In this document: in pieces, positions 29,381 through 37,243 of the stretch
Numbering within the stretch: position 1 is the first letter of the stretch
Layout: each line of letters starts with the position of its first letter
Source: Oscillospiraceae bacterium
GTDB lineage: Bacteria > Bacillota > Clostridia > Oscillospirales > CAG-272
Assembly (NCBI GenBank): GCA_015064445.1
Contig: SVSE01000003.1
Coordinates: 1-64,000, forward strand
DNA: 64,000 nt
Reading direction: 5' to 3'
Made by a program: the position numbers and the translations under genes
The notes under the pieces: generated by a model
Databases searched by the model: none
What the model was told of the DNA's origin: nothing
Seen by the model: the letters and a program-made list of their open reading frames with translations, nothing else

Positions 29381-32017
29381 ATGAGTACAAAGAAGTATGT
29401 TTACCTCTTTAAAGAGGGCGACGCAACAATGAGAGAGATTCTCGGTGGTAAGGGTGCTAACCTCGCTGAGATGACCAAAATCGGCCTTCCTGTTCCACAG
29501 GGCTTCACAATTTCTACTGAAGCTTGCACACAGTACTATGAGGATGGCAGACAGATTAACGACGAAATCCAGGCTCAGATCATGGAATACATCGTTAAGA
29601 TGGAAGAAATCACAGGTAAGAAATTCGGCGATAAGGAAAATCCCCTTCTCGTTTCAGTTCGTTCAGGTGCTAGAGCTTCAATGCCTGGTATGATGGACAC
29701 AATCCTTAACCTCGGTCTTAACGAAGAGGTTGTTAATGTAATCGCTGAGAAGTCAGGCAACGCTCGTTGGGCTTGGGACTGCTACAGAAGATTTATTCAG
29801 ATGTACTCCGACGTTGTTATGGAGGTTGGTAAGAAGTACTTTGAGGAGCTCATCGATAAGATGAAGGAAGAAAAGGGCGTAACTCTCGACGTTGAGCTTA
29901 CAGCTGACGACCTTAAGGAGCTTGCTACACAGTTCAAGGCTGAGTACAAGGCAAAGATCGGCACAGACTTCCCATCTGATCCTAAGGAGCAGCTCATGGG
30001 TGCAGTTAAGGCCGTATTCCGTTCTTGGGACAACCCTCGTGCTAACTACTACAGAATGCAGAACGAAATCCCATATTCTTGGGGTACTGCAGTAAACGTA
30101 CAGGCAATGGCATTCGGTAACATGGGTGAGGATTGCGGTACTGGTGTTGCATTTACTCGTGACCCTGCTACTGGTGAAAAGAAGCTCATGGGTGAGTTCC
30201 TTACAAACGCACAGGGCGAGGACGTTGTTGCTGGTGTTCGTACACCAATGCCTATCGCACAGATGGCTGAAAAGTTCCCAGAGGCTTACAAGCAGTTCGT
30301 TGAGGTTTGCTCAATCCTCGAGAACCACTATAGAGATATGCAGGATATGGAATTTACTGTTGAGCACGGTAAGCTCTATATGCTTCAGACAAGAAATGGT
30401 AAGAGAACAGCTAAGGCTGCTCTTAAGATCGCAGTTGACCTCGTAAACGAGGGCATGATTGATAAGGAAAAGGCTCTCCTTATGATCGATCCTAAGCAGC
30501 TCGACGCACTTCTCCACCCACAATTCGATGCAAAGGCACTCAAGGCTGCAAAGCCAGTTGCTACTGCTCTTCCAGCTTCTCCTGGAGCTGCTTGCGGTAA
30601 GATCGTATTTACTGCTGAAGACGCTGTTGAGCAAGGCAAGGCAGGCGAGAAGGTTGTTCTCGTTCGTCTTGAGACATCACCTGAGGACATCGAAGGTATG
30701 CACTACTCACAGGGTATCCTCACAGTTCGTGGTGGTATGACATCTCACGCAGCAGTTGTTGCTCGTGGTATGGGTACATGCTGTGTATCAGGCTGTGGCG
30801 ACATTAAGATGGATGAGGAGAACAAGAAGTTCACACTCGCTGGTAAGACATATGTTGAGGGCGACTACATCTCTCTCGATGGTTCTACTGGTAACATCTA
30901 TGGCGAGGCTATTCCTACTGCTCCTGCTTCAATCGCTGGAGAATTTGAAACAATTATGACTTGGGCTGACGAATACAGACAGCTTAAGATTAGAACTAAC
31001 GCAGATACACCTGCTGATGCTATTCAAGCAAGAAAGTTCGGCGCTGAGGGTATTGGTCTTTGCCGTACAGAGCATATGTTCTTCGAGGGCGACAGAATTT
31101 CTGCTATCCGTGAAATGATCTGCTCTGACACTGTTGAAGAAAGAGAAGCAGCTCTTGCTAAGCTTCTTCCAATGCAGCAGGGCGACTTCGAGAAGCTCTA
31201 TGAGGCTCTTGAGGGCAATCCTGTAACAATTCGTTTCCTTGATCCACCACTTCACGAGTTTGTTCCAACCGCTGAAGAGGATATCGAGCTTCTCGCTCAG
31301 ACACAGGGCAAGAGCGTTGAGGATATCAAGGCTATCATCGCTTCACTTCACGAGTTCAACCCAATGATGGGTCACCGTGGATGCCGTCTTACTGTTACTT
31401 ACCCAGAAATTGCTAAGATGCAGACAAGCGCTGTTATCCGCGCAGCTATCAATGTAAAGAAGGCTCATCCTGACTGGGCAATCGTTCCTGAAATCATGAT
31501 CCCACTTGTTGGTGAGGTTAAGGAGCTTGCATTCGTTAAGAAGATTGTTGTTGCTACAGCTGACAAGGAAATCGCTGATGCTGGAATCGACCTTAAGTAT
31601 GAGGTTGGTACTATGATCGAGATTCCTCGTGCTTGTATCACAGCTGACGAAATCGTTAAGGAAGCTGAATTCTTCTGCTTCGGTACAAACGACCTTACAC
31701 AGATGACATTCGGATTTAGCCGTGATGACGCTGGTAAGTTCCTCACAGCTTACTACGAGAACAAGATCTACGAAAACGATCCATTCGCAAGAATCGACCA
31801 AAACGGTGTTGGCGCTCTTATGAAGATGGCTGTTGATAAGGGAATCGAGGCTCGTCCTAACATGCACCTCGGCATCTGTGGAGAGCACGGTGGTGACCCA
31901 ACATCTGTTGAGTTCTGCCATAAGATCGGTCTCTCTTATGTATCATGCTCACCATTCAGAGTTCCAATTGCAAGACTCGCTGCTGCTCAGGCTGCAATTA
32001 AGAGCCCACGCAAATAA
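29381..32017 (+). CDS. ppdK: Pyruvate, phosphate dikinase
   Basis: Interconverts pyruvate, ATP and phosphate with PEP, AMP and pyrophosphate (878 residues). The N-terminal nucleotide-binding part (GGKGANLAEM), the central swivelling domain with the phospho-histidine in GGMTSHAAVVARGMG (near 455), and the C-terminal TIM barrel with the catalytic cysteine in GICGEHGG (near 832) are complete. Common in anaerobes with pyrophosphate-linked glycolysis. AGGAGG-like GGAGG lies upstream. Codon use indicates high expression. A weak TATACT -10 box lies at 29309-29314. Confidence 0.98.
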   Translation: MSTKKYVYLFKEGDATMREILGGKGANLAEMTKIGLPVPQGFTISTEACTQYYEDGRQINDEIQAQIMEYIVKMEEITGKKFGDKENPLLVSVRSGARASMPGMMDTILNLGLNEEVVNVIAEKSGNARWAWDCYRRFIQMYSDVVMEVGKKYFEELIDKMKEEKGVTLDVELTADDLKELATQFKAEYKAKIGTDFPSDPKEQLMGAVKAVFRSWDNPRANYYRMQNEIPYSWGTAVNVQAMAFGNMGEDCGTGVAFTRDPATGEKKLMGEFLTNAQGEDVVAGVRTPMPIAQMAEKFPEAYKQFVEVCSILENHYRDMQDMEFTVEHGKLYMLQTRNGKRTAKAALKIAVDLVNEGMIDKEKALLMIDPKQLDALLHPQFDAKALKAAKPVATALPASPGAACGKIVFTAEDAVEQGKAGEKVVLVRLETSPEDIEGMHYSQGILTVRGGMTSHAAVVARGMGTCCVSGCGDIKMDEENKKFTLAGKTYVEGDYISLDGSTGNIYGEAIPTAPASIAGEFETIMTWADEYRQLKIRTNADTPADAIQARKFGAEGIGLCRTEHMFFEGDRISAIREMICSDTVEEREAALAKLLPMQQGDFEKLYEALEGNPVTIRFLDPPLHEFVPTAEEDIELLAQTQGKSVEDIKAIIASLHEFNPMMGHRGCRLTVTYPEIAKMQTSAVIRAAINVKKAHPDWAIVPEIMIPLVGEVKELAFVKKIVVATADKEIADAGIDLKYEVGTMIEIPRACITADEIVKEAEFFCFGTNDLTQMTFGFSRDDAGKFLTAYYENKIYENDPFARIDQNGVGALMKMAVDKGIEARPNMHLGICGEHGGDPTSVEFCHKIGLSYVSCSPFRVPIARLAAAQAAIKSPRK

Positions 32018-32130
32018 TTTTAATCGAATTTAGTTAATAAATTTGCCTATGCCGATGGAGGAGCAATTCCTTCATCGGTTAGTGCTTTAATGCAATATTT
32101 TGAGCAGTATATATCTGCTAAGAGGTTATT

Positions 32131-33429
32131 ATGAGTATTCAATCCGAAAGAGCCAAGCGAACCGAGTGGTATTGTCACGACCGTTTCGGTATGTTCATAC
32201 ACTGGGGACTCTATTCTATCCCTGCTGAAAATGAATGGCTTCGCAGTCATAAAAGAATAAGCAACAAGGATTATCAAAAGTATTTTGACTCCTTTGATCC
32301 TGTAAACTACGATCCTAAAAAGTGGGCTAAGCTTGCAAAGGAGGCTGGAATGAAGTATGCCGTGCTTACAACTAAGCACCACGACGGATTCTGCCTTTTC
32401 GATAGTCAGTACACAGATTACAAGGCTACAAACACTCCTGCTGGACGCGACCTCGTGCGTGAATATGTTGACGCATTTCGTGCCGAGGGCATAAAGATAG
32501 GGCTTTACTATTCCTTGCTTGACTGGCATCATCCTGACTACCCTGCTTACAACGATCTTCATCATCCTATGAGAGGAAACGAGGCTTACAAGCATCAAAC
32601 AGGCGAGCATTTTGAGAGATATGTTGAATATCTTCATGGTCAAGTAAGAGAGCTTCTTACAAACTACGGAAAAATCGACATTATGTGGTTTGACTTCCAC
32701 TACCAAGAGATGACTGGCGAAAAGTGGGAAGCGACAAGGCTTGTTAAGATGGCTCGCGAAATCAATCCCGACCTCATAATTGACAACCGTATGGGTGGAG
32801 ATATAACCTCTGCCGAGCCCGAGATTTACTCTGGCGACTTCGGTTCTCCTGAGCAGATGATTCCTGCCGGTGGAATGACCGATGTAAACGGTGTTCCTAT
32901 TCCTTGGGAGACCTGTATCACTCTTAACGACCACTGGTGCTACAACGCAAACGACCTCAACTACAAGAGTGCAAGAAATGTTATCAATATGCTTATGGAA
33001 TGCGTTTCCAAGGGTGGCAACCTTCTTCTCAATGTAGGTCCTGACGCAAGAGGAAATATTCCTGAAAAGAGCATCGAGATTCTAAAAGAGGTTGGCGAGT
33101 GGATGCGCCTCAATGGCGAAAGCGTTTATGGCTGTGGTATCGCAGGTATTCCAAAGCACGATTTCGGTAGAATAACAAAGGGCAAGGATGCTCTTTACCT
33201 TTATATTCAAGACTGTTGCTCAGAGCATGTGGCAATATATGATTGTCCTTACGAGGTTGTGGGTGCGCGTCTTCTCTGTGATGGCAGAGAGCTATCAACC
33301 GACGACCCTTGGAATGTTACATCCTACACGGTCCCTGGGCACACGGTTAACTTTGTACGCACTCCACCATTTGCAAAGCTTAATTCGAATGGTAATGTCG
33401 TAAAGCTTCTTATTAAACAAAGCAAATAG
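32131..33429 (+). CDS. Alpha-L-fucosidase-like glycoside hydrolase (GH29)
   Basis: Cytosolic enzyme (432 residues, no signal peptide) expected to release alpha-linked L-fucose or a similar sugar. GH29 features: FGMFIHWGLYS, TTKHHDGF, YYSLLDWHHPDY, and the nucleophile region IDIMWFDFHY with Asp188. LLLNVGPDARGNIPE is typical near the end of the catalytic barrel; a short C-terminal beta domain follows. GAGG lies upstream of the ATG. The 113-base gap before it holds a weak hairpin (CCGATG/CATCGG) and no clear promoter. Confidence 0.88.
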   Translation: MSIQSERAKRTEWYCHDRFGMFIHWGLYSIPAENEWLRSHKRISNKDYQKYFDSFDPVNYDPKKWAKLAKEAGMKYAVLTTKHHDGFCLFDSQYTDYKATNTPAGRDLVREYVDAFRAEGIKIGLYYSLLDWHHPDYPAYNDLHHPMRGNEAYKHQTGEHFERYVEYLHGQVRELLTNYGKIDIMWFDFHYQEMTGEKWEATRLVKMAREINPDLIIDNRMGGDITSAEPEIYSGDFGSPEQMIPAGGMTDVNGVPIPWETCITLNDHWCYNANDLNYKSARNVINMLMECVSKGGNLLLNVGPDARGNIPEKSIEILKEVGEWMRLNGESVYGCGIAGIPKHDFGRITKGKDALYLYIQDCCSEHVAIYDCPYEVVGARLLCDGRELSTDDPWNVTSYTVPGHTVNFVRTPPFAKLNSNGNVVKLLIKQSK

Positions 33430-33445
33430 CTTGCATTAATACAAA

Positions 33446-33478
33446 AAAACCGCAATCGCTCTCGATTGCGGTTTTTGT
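33446..33478 (+). terminator. Terminator after the GH29 gene
   Basis: AAAACCGCAATCG and CGATTGCGGTTTT pair around CTCT, followed by T. Confidence 0.9.
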
Positions 33479-33562
33479 CTATTTTGCACAAAACAAATGT
33501 GATATTTCACTCTCAATTTGTGATTATTTTTAATTTTTTTGAAAGAAATTTGCCAAATTCCA

Positions 33563-33591
33563 TTGACATTAACGAAAGTTTGTGATATATT
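33563..33591 (+). promoter_or_regulatory. Promoter of the methylglyoxal-synthase-like gene
   Basis: Perfect TTGACA (33563-33568), 17-base spacer, TATATT (33586-33591). Confidence 0.8.
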
Positions 33592-33624
33592 TATTGTAGG
33601 GTATTATGTTAGGAGGTTGTCTTT

Positions 33625-34074
33625 ATGGAAATCGCTATTATTGCAGACGACACTAAAAAAGAATTGATTACACAGCTTTGTATTGCCTATTGCGGAACTC
33701 TTAGCAAGCATTCGATTTGTGCCACCAGCACAACCGGCGCTTACATCTCCGAGGCGACAGGGCTTAAGATAGAAAAATTGCTTTCAGGAACACAGGGAGG
33801 CGAGCAACAGATTGCATCGAGAATTTCCTTTGACGAAATTGATGTTCTCTTCTACTTCCGTGCAACAACTCCACGCACAGAAAATGTCGGCATTAACTCT
33901 GTTGAGCAAAACCTTCTCCGTCTTTGCGATGTTCACAACGTTCCTGTTGCTACAAACATTGCCACCGCCGAAATCATTGTTACAGCTCTCGAAAGAGGCG
34001 AGCTTGATTATCGTGAATTTATCAATCCTCGTTCCGAGTATAACATTAGGCACAGAGGGGCGCCAAAATACTAA
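33625..34074 (+). CDS. Methylglyoxal-synthase-like protein without the usual catalytic residues
   Basis: 149 residues with the MGS-like fold pattern: IAIIADD, ATSTTGAYIS, GLKIEKLLSG, GGEQQIASRI, IDVLFYF, LLRLCDVHNVPVATNIATAE. In E. coli MgsA the residues reported for conversion of dihydroxyacetone phosphate are His19, Asp71, Asp91, His98 and Asp101. By eye the matching places here are Asp8, Glu60 and a non-conserved stretch (RATTPRTENVGIN) lacking DPL and PH. The protein may bind phosphate without making methylglyoxal, or act on something else. It has its own strong promoter and terminator. AGGAGG lies upstream. Confidence 0.8.
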   Translation: MEIAIIADDTKKELITQLCIAYCGTLSKHSICATSTTGAYISEATGLKIEKLLSGTQGGEQQIASRISFDEIDVLFYFRATTPRTENVGINSVEQNLLRLCDVHNVPVATNIATAEIIVTALERGELDYREFINPRSEYNIRHRGAPKY

Positions 34075-34077
34075 TAT

Positions 34078-34102
34078 AAAGCCCACATTGTGGGCTTTTT
34101 TT
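34078..34102 (+). terminator. Terminator after the MGS-like gene
   Basis: AAAGCCCAC and GTGGGCTTT pair around ATT, followed by TTTT. The SD of the next gene begins directly behind it. Confidence 0.85.
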
Positions 34103-34110
34103 GAGGTTTT

Positions 34111-35811
34111 ATGAGAAAAATATTATTCTTACTTTTGCTGTCGCTTCTGCTCATTTTCGCAGGATGCGACTCGTCAGATGATAGCTCATCGAGCGAGGAA
34201 TCCAGCAGTAGCTCATCAAGTAGCTCTGAGCAGATACCGAGCGCAGATTTTATAATTGAATATAAAGCCCAGGAGGGTGGAAAAATCTCGGGCGAAAGCG
34301 TGCAATATGTAAATCTCGGCGAGGAGTGCTCCGTTGTACGAGCTATCGCAGATTATGGCTATCGCTTTGTTGGTTGGGATGATGGCAAAACCTCATCAAG
34401 ACGCGAGGACAAGCCAACCGAATCCAAGGTTTATACTGCTCTGTTTACAAAGCTACATATGGTTAGCTTTAAGTGTGATAGCAATCAAGGCACAATCAAG
34501 GGAAATCCCACGCAGGGCATTATGCCAGGAGAAGCTACAACAAAGGTTACTGCCACTCCAAAGGCAGGCTTTAAGTTTATTTGCTGGGACAACGGTAGCT
34601 CCGAGCCTGAGATACAAATAACTCCGAGCGAAAGCACCACTATAACTGCAATTTTCGCGCCTGAATCGCTTGAATTGCCTGCCATTTCAATTACAACCGA
34701 GGGTGGCGCAGGAGTATATTCAAAGGAAGATTATGTCAATTGCTTTGCAGATATTTCAAATGCGCCCGAGGGCTTCAATTTTGACACTCGTGGGGCAAGA
34801 ATTAGATGTCGTGGGAACACCTCATATGATGTTCCAAAGAAATCCTATAAGCTAAAATTTGATGAAAAGACAAATCTTTTCGGCTTTGGTGCTGCAAAGG
34901 ACTGGGTGCTTACTGCAAACTATGTTGACCTAAGCCTTGTAAGAAACTATCTTGCGCTAAGCGTGGCTGGCGCGTTTGAGACGCAGCAGGCTACATCAAA
35001 ATGTCAGCTTGTCGACCTATATCTTAATGGTCAATACCTCGGTGTGTATTTGCTTTGCGAGCAGATTGAGGTTAAAACGCATCGTATCGAGATTGAAACA
35101 ACAGCTGATGTCGACACAGGCTATCTTATCGAAATCGACTTTCGTGCAGATACCGTTGGCACATATATTTTCGGAAAATATCATTCTATTAAGAGTCCCG
35201 ATGTTGATGATGGCGAGCTATCAACTGAGCAAATGGACTTTATAATCAAGTTTTTAAATAAGGCATATAACACGATGCTTAAAAAGACCTATGCCGAGGT
35301 GTGTGAAATGATTGATGTTCAATCGTTTGCCGAGGCTTATATCGTTTACGAAATGTTCAATTGCGTGGATGTTGGTCAAGCAAGCTTCCATATGTATAAG
35401 GATGCAGGCGGAAAGCTTACATGCGGACCTGTGTGGGATTTTGACCGTAGCGTTGGCAATACTCGCAACAACGAGGGCGCGCAAAAATACACCGCTCTTT
35501 GGGCAAAGGAAGCAAATATTTGGTTTGCAGGTCTCCTTATGCACGATGAATTTAAGGCTCTTGTTGCACAAACGCTTGAGAAATATTTACCAAAGATTCA
35601 GGCAACCTTGGCTGGCTGTTACGCCTACATTGACGCGTGCGTTCCATCAATTGAGCGCAACTTTGAGCGCTGGGACATAATCGGCGAATGGGTTTGGCCA
35701 AACACCGACGAGCAAATTGCTATGCAAAGCTGGCAGGAGCATTACGAATATGTCAAGGATTATCTTGCAAAAAGCCTTGCCTTTATATGCGAGCAATATC
35801 CAAGCGAATAA
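34111..35811 (+). CDS. CotH-kinase-domain lipoprotein with InlB-like repeats
   Basis: 566 residues. The lipoprotein signal ends in LLIFAGCDSS and is followed by a Ser/Asp/Glu linker (about 22-42). Two bacterial B-repeat-like units follow (GYRFVGWDDG near 87, GFKFICWDNG near 158). The CotH domain runs from about 195: RCRGNTSY, KKSYKLKF, DWVLTANYVDLSLVRN, YLIEIDF, and GPVWDFDRSVGN. CotH proteins are atypical kinases acting on spore coat proteins in Bacillus; secreted CotH-like proteins in gut bacteria are mostly uncharacterised. Probably anchored to the outer face of the membrane. Confidence 0.85.
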   Translation: MRKILFLLLLSLLLIFAGCDSSDDSSSSEESSSSSSSSSEQIPSADFIIEYKAQEGGKISGESVQYVNLGEECSVVRAIADYGYRFVGWDDGKTSSRREDKPTESKVYTALFTKLHMVSFKCDSNQGTIKGNPTQGIMPGEATTKVTATPKAGFKFICWDNGSSEPEIQITPSESTTITAIFAPESLELPAISITTEGGAGVYSKEDYVNCFADISNAPEGFNFDTRGARIRCRGNTSYDVPKKSYKLKFDEKTNLFGFGAAKDWVLTANYVDLSLVRNYLALSVAGAFETQQATSKCQLVDLYLNGQYLGVYLLCEQIEVKTHRIEIETTADVDTGYLIEIDFRADTVGTYIFGKYHSIKSPDVDDGELSTEQMDFIIKFLNKAYNTMLKKTYAEVCEMIDVQSFAEAYIVYEMFNCVDVGQASFHMYKDAGGKLTCGPVWDFDRSVGNTRNNEGAQKYTALWAKEANIWFAGLLMHDEFKALVAQTLEKYLPKIQATLAGCYAYIDACVPSIERNFERWDIIGEWVWPNTDEQIAMQSWQEHYEYVKDYLAKSLAFICEQYPSE

Positions 35812-35812
35812 C

Positions 35813-35838
35813 AAAAAGGCACTCTCGAGTGCCTTTTT
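35813..35838 (+). terminator. Terminator after the CotH lipoprotein
   Basis: AAAAAGGCACT and AGTGCCTTTTT form a perfect 11-bp stem around CTCG. Confidence 0.85.
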
Positions 35839-35876
35839 GATTTTGTGAACATTTTATAAAAATTAAGTGAAAAGTA

Positions 35877-35906
35877 TTTACAAGCACATTTTTCGTATGC
35901 TACAAT
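35877..35906 (+). promoter_or_regulatory. Promoter of the 195-residue lipoprotein
   Basis: TTTACA (35877-35882), 18-base spacer, TACAAT (35901-35906), 24 bases before the ATG. Confidence 0.55.
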
Positions 35907-35929
35907 AAAATTAGAAAGGAGTTGATTTT

Positions 35930-36517
35930 ATGAAAAAACTACTATCTTTATTACTTGCGTTAGTTTTGTGCCTTGGAGTGCTTGTCGCTTGCGACAGTGA
36001 GGCTCAAAAGGAGCGCTTGCGTGCCGAAATAGAGTCGGAGATTCGCGCCGAAATTGAGGCACAGGAAATGGCAAAAAGAGAAAAAACATACCCTTTTTAT
36101 CGTTTGGAAGTAGAATGTAATCGTGATGTTTTTAAGACAAACGGTCTATATTGTGAGTATAACGGATTCTATAATATATTTCGAGATTATTATGAGGCGG
36201 GAAACGAGGAAATAAATAACATCACGAGTAACACATTCCAAGATTATTATGTTTTGTGCGTTTGTGTGGGAAATTTATTATATAGAGGAAAAAATGCAAG
36301 CTATAACAATTTAAGGTTAGAAATCAATGATTCAAGCACAAGTATATATTCCATTGATTATTGTGCGGATTATTATCCTGGAGTGTATTTTGTGATAGAA
36401 AACGACTTGTATTCGAAAACAGGATTTCATTTTGTTTTGATACCAAAAGAAGAGGTGTTTACCTCTAATGTGCCTGAAATCTTTGTGCACCAAGTGATAA
36501 CTATAGTAAACGAATAA
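35930..36517 (+). CDS. Putative lipoprotein, 195 residues
   Basis: The signal MKKLLSLLLALVLCLGVLVAC carries a clear lipobox. It is followed by a short charged helix (ERLRAEIESEIRAEIEAQEM) and about 150 residues rich in Tyr, Asn and Cys with no family I know. The C-terminal VLIPKEEVF pattern is faintly echoed in the following gene (VVVPKKDVT), so the two are probably distant paralogues. AGGAG lies upstream of the ATG. Lower GC than its neighbours in the mature part, which may indicate separate origin. Confidence 0.75.
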   Translation: MKKLLSLLLALVLCLGVLVACDSEAQKERLRAEIESEIRAEIEAQEMAKREKTYPFYRLEVECNRDVFKTNGLYCEYNGFYNIFRDYYEAGNEEINNITSNTFQDYYVLCVCVGNLLYRGKNASYNNLRLEINDSSTSIYSIDYCADYYPGVYFVIENDLYSKTGFHFVLIPKEEVFTSNVPEIFVHQVITIVNE

Positions 36518-36570
36518 CAAAAATCACAGAACAAAAAACTGTAACATTATCATAGCAAAGAGGTGATTTT

Positions 36571-37187
36571 ATGAAAAAACTACTATCTTTATTACTTGCA
36601 ATGCTTTTTGCCTTGGAGTGCTTGTCGCTTGCGACACGCCTGAGGAATCGAGTAGCTCGTTGAGCGAGCCGTCAAGCGAGGAGATTGCATTTCCAAGCCT
36701 CGAAGGAAACCTCCACTTCTATTATCGCGAATTTTATGCGAAGAACGTTAATACTGCTGTCAAGGAAAGCATTCAATTTGTAACGACTTATGACGAATAT
36801 CTATCAATCAGAAACGAAACGGCTTTAAGCTACAAGTTTTCAAAGCTTTCCGAAGCCGAATTCGAAAGCGCTTACGTGTTTTACGCTGTTCGAATGAACC
36901 ACAACGTCGAGCAAAGCACCTTTATGGGCTATTACGGTCTTGAGCAGGTTGAAAACGGATATCAAATAACCTCGTCAAGCCTATTTAATTGTTCTTCCGA
37001 CTCGTATGACGCCGAGGAGGGGCTTGTTCATCTCCCTCAAAGAGGAGTGATAGGAGACCCCGGGCCGGCGAAGAGTGTTGTTTACGAAATGGTTGTGGTG
37101 CCCAAAAAGGACGTAACCTTTGAGGTTGATTCGAGCAAGCCTATAACCGTTCGAGAAATCAATTACTTAGCCAAAACCTCGGAATAA
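36571..37187 (+). pseudogene. Lipoprotein gene with a single-base frameshift in the signal peptide
   Basis: The ATG at 36571 has a good site (GAGGTGA) and begins the same signal peptide as the previous gene. Reading shifts after a run of five T (36605-36609): the start frame continues MLFALECLSLA and stops about 30 codons in, while the mature lipoprotein (VLVACDTPEESSSS, then about 180 residues) is open in another frame to 37187. One additional T in the run restores AMLFCLGVLVACD, a perfect lipobox. It may be a pseudogene, an assembly error, or a slippage-controlled on/off gene. The mature part is Ser/Glu-rich at first and then globular; function unknown. Confidence 0.75.
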
Positions 37188-37203
37188 AGCAAGTCTTAAA
37201 ACA

Positions 37204-37234
37204 AAAAAACCGACACAGGGTGTCGGTTTTTTCT
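37204..37234. terminator. Bidirectional terminator between the lipoprotein and the GH94 gene
   Basis: AACCGACAC and GTGTCGGTT pair around AGG, with A-run before and T-run after, so both converging genes can use it. Confidence 0.85.
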
Positions 37235-37243
37235 TTGTTTTGA

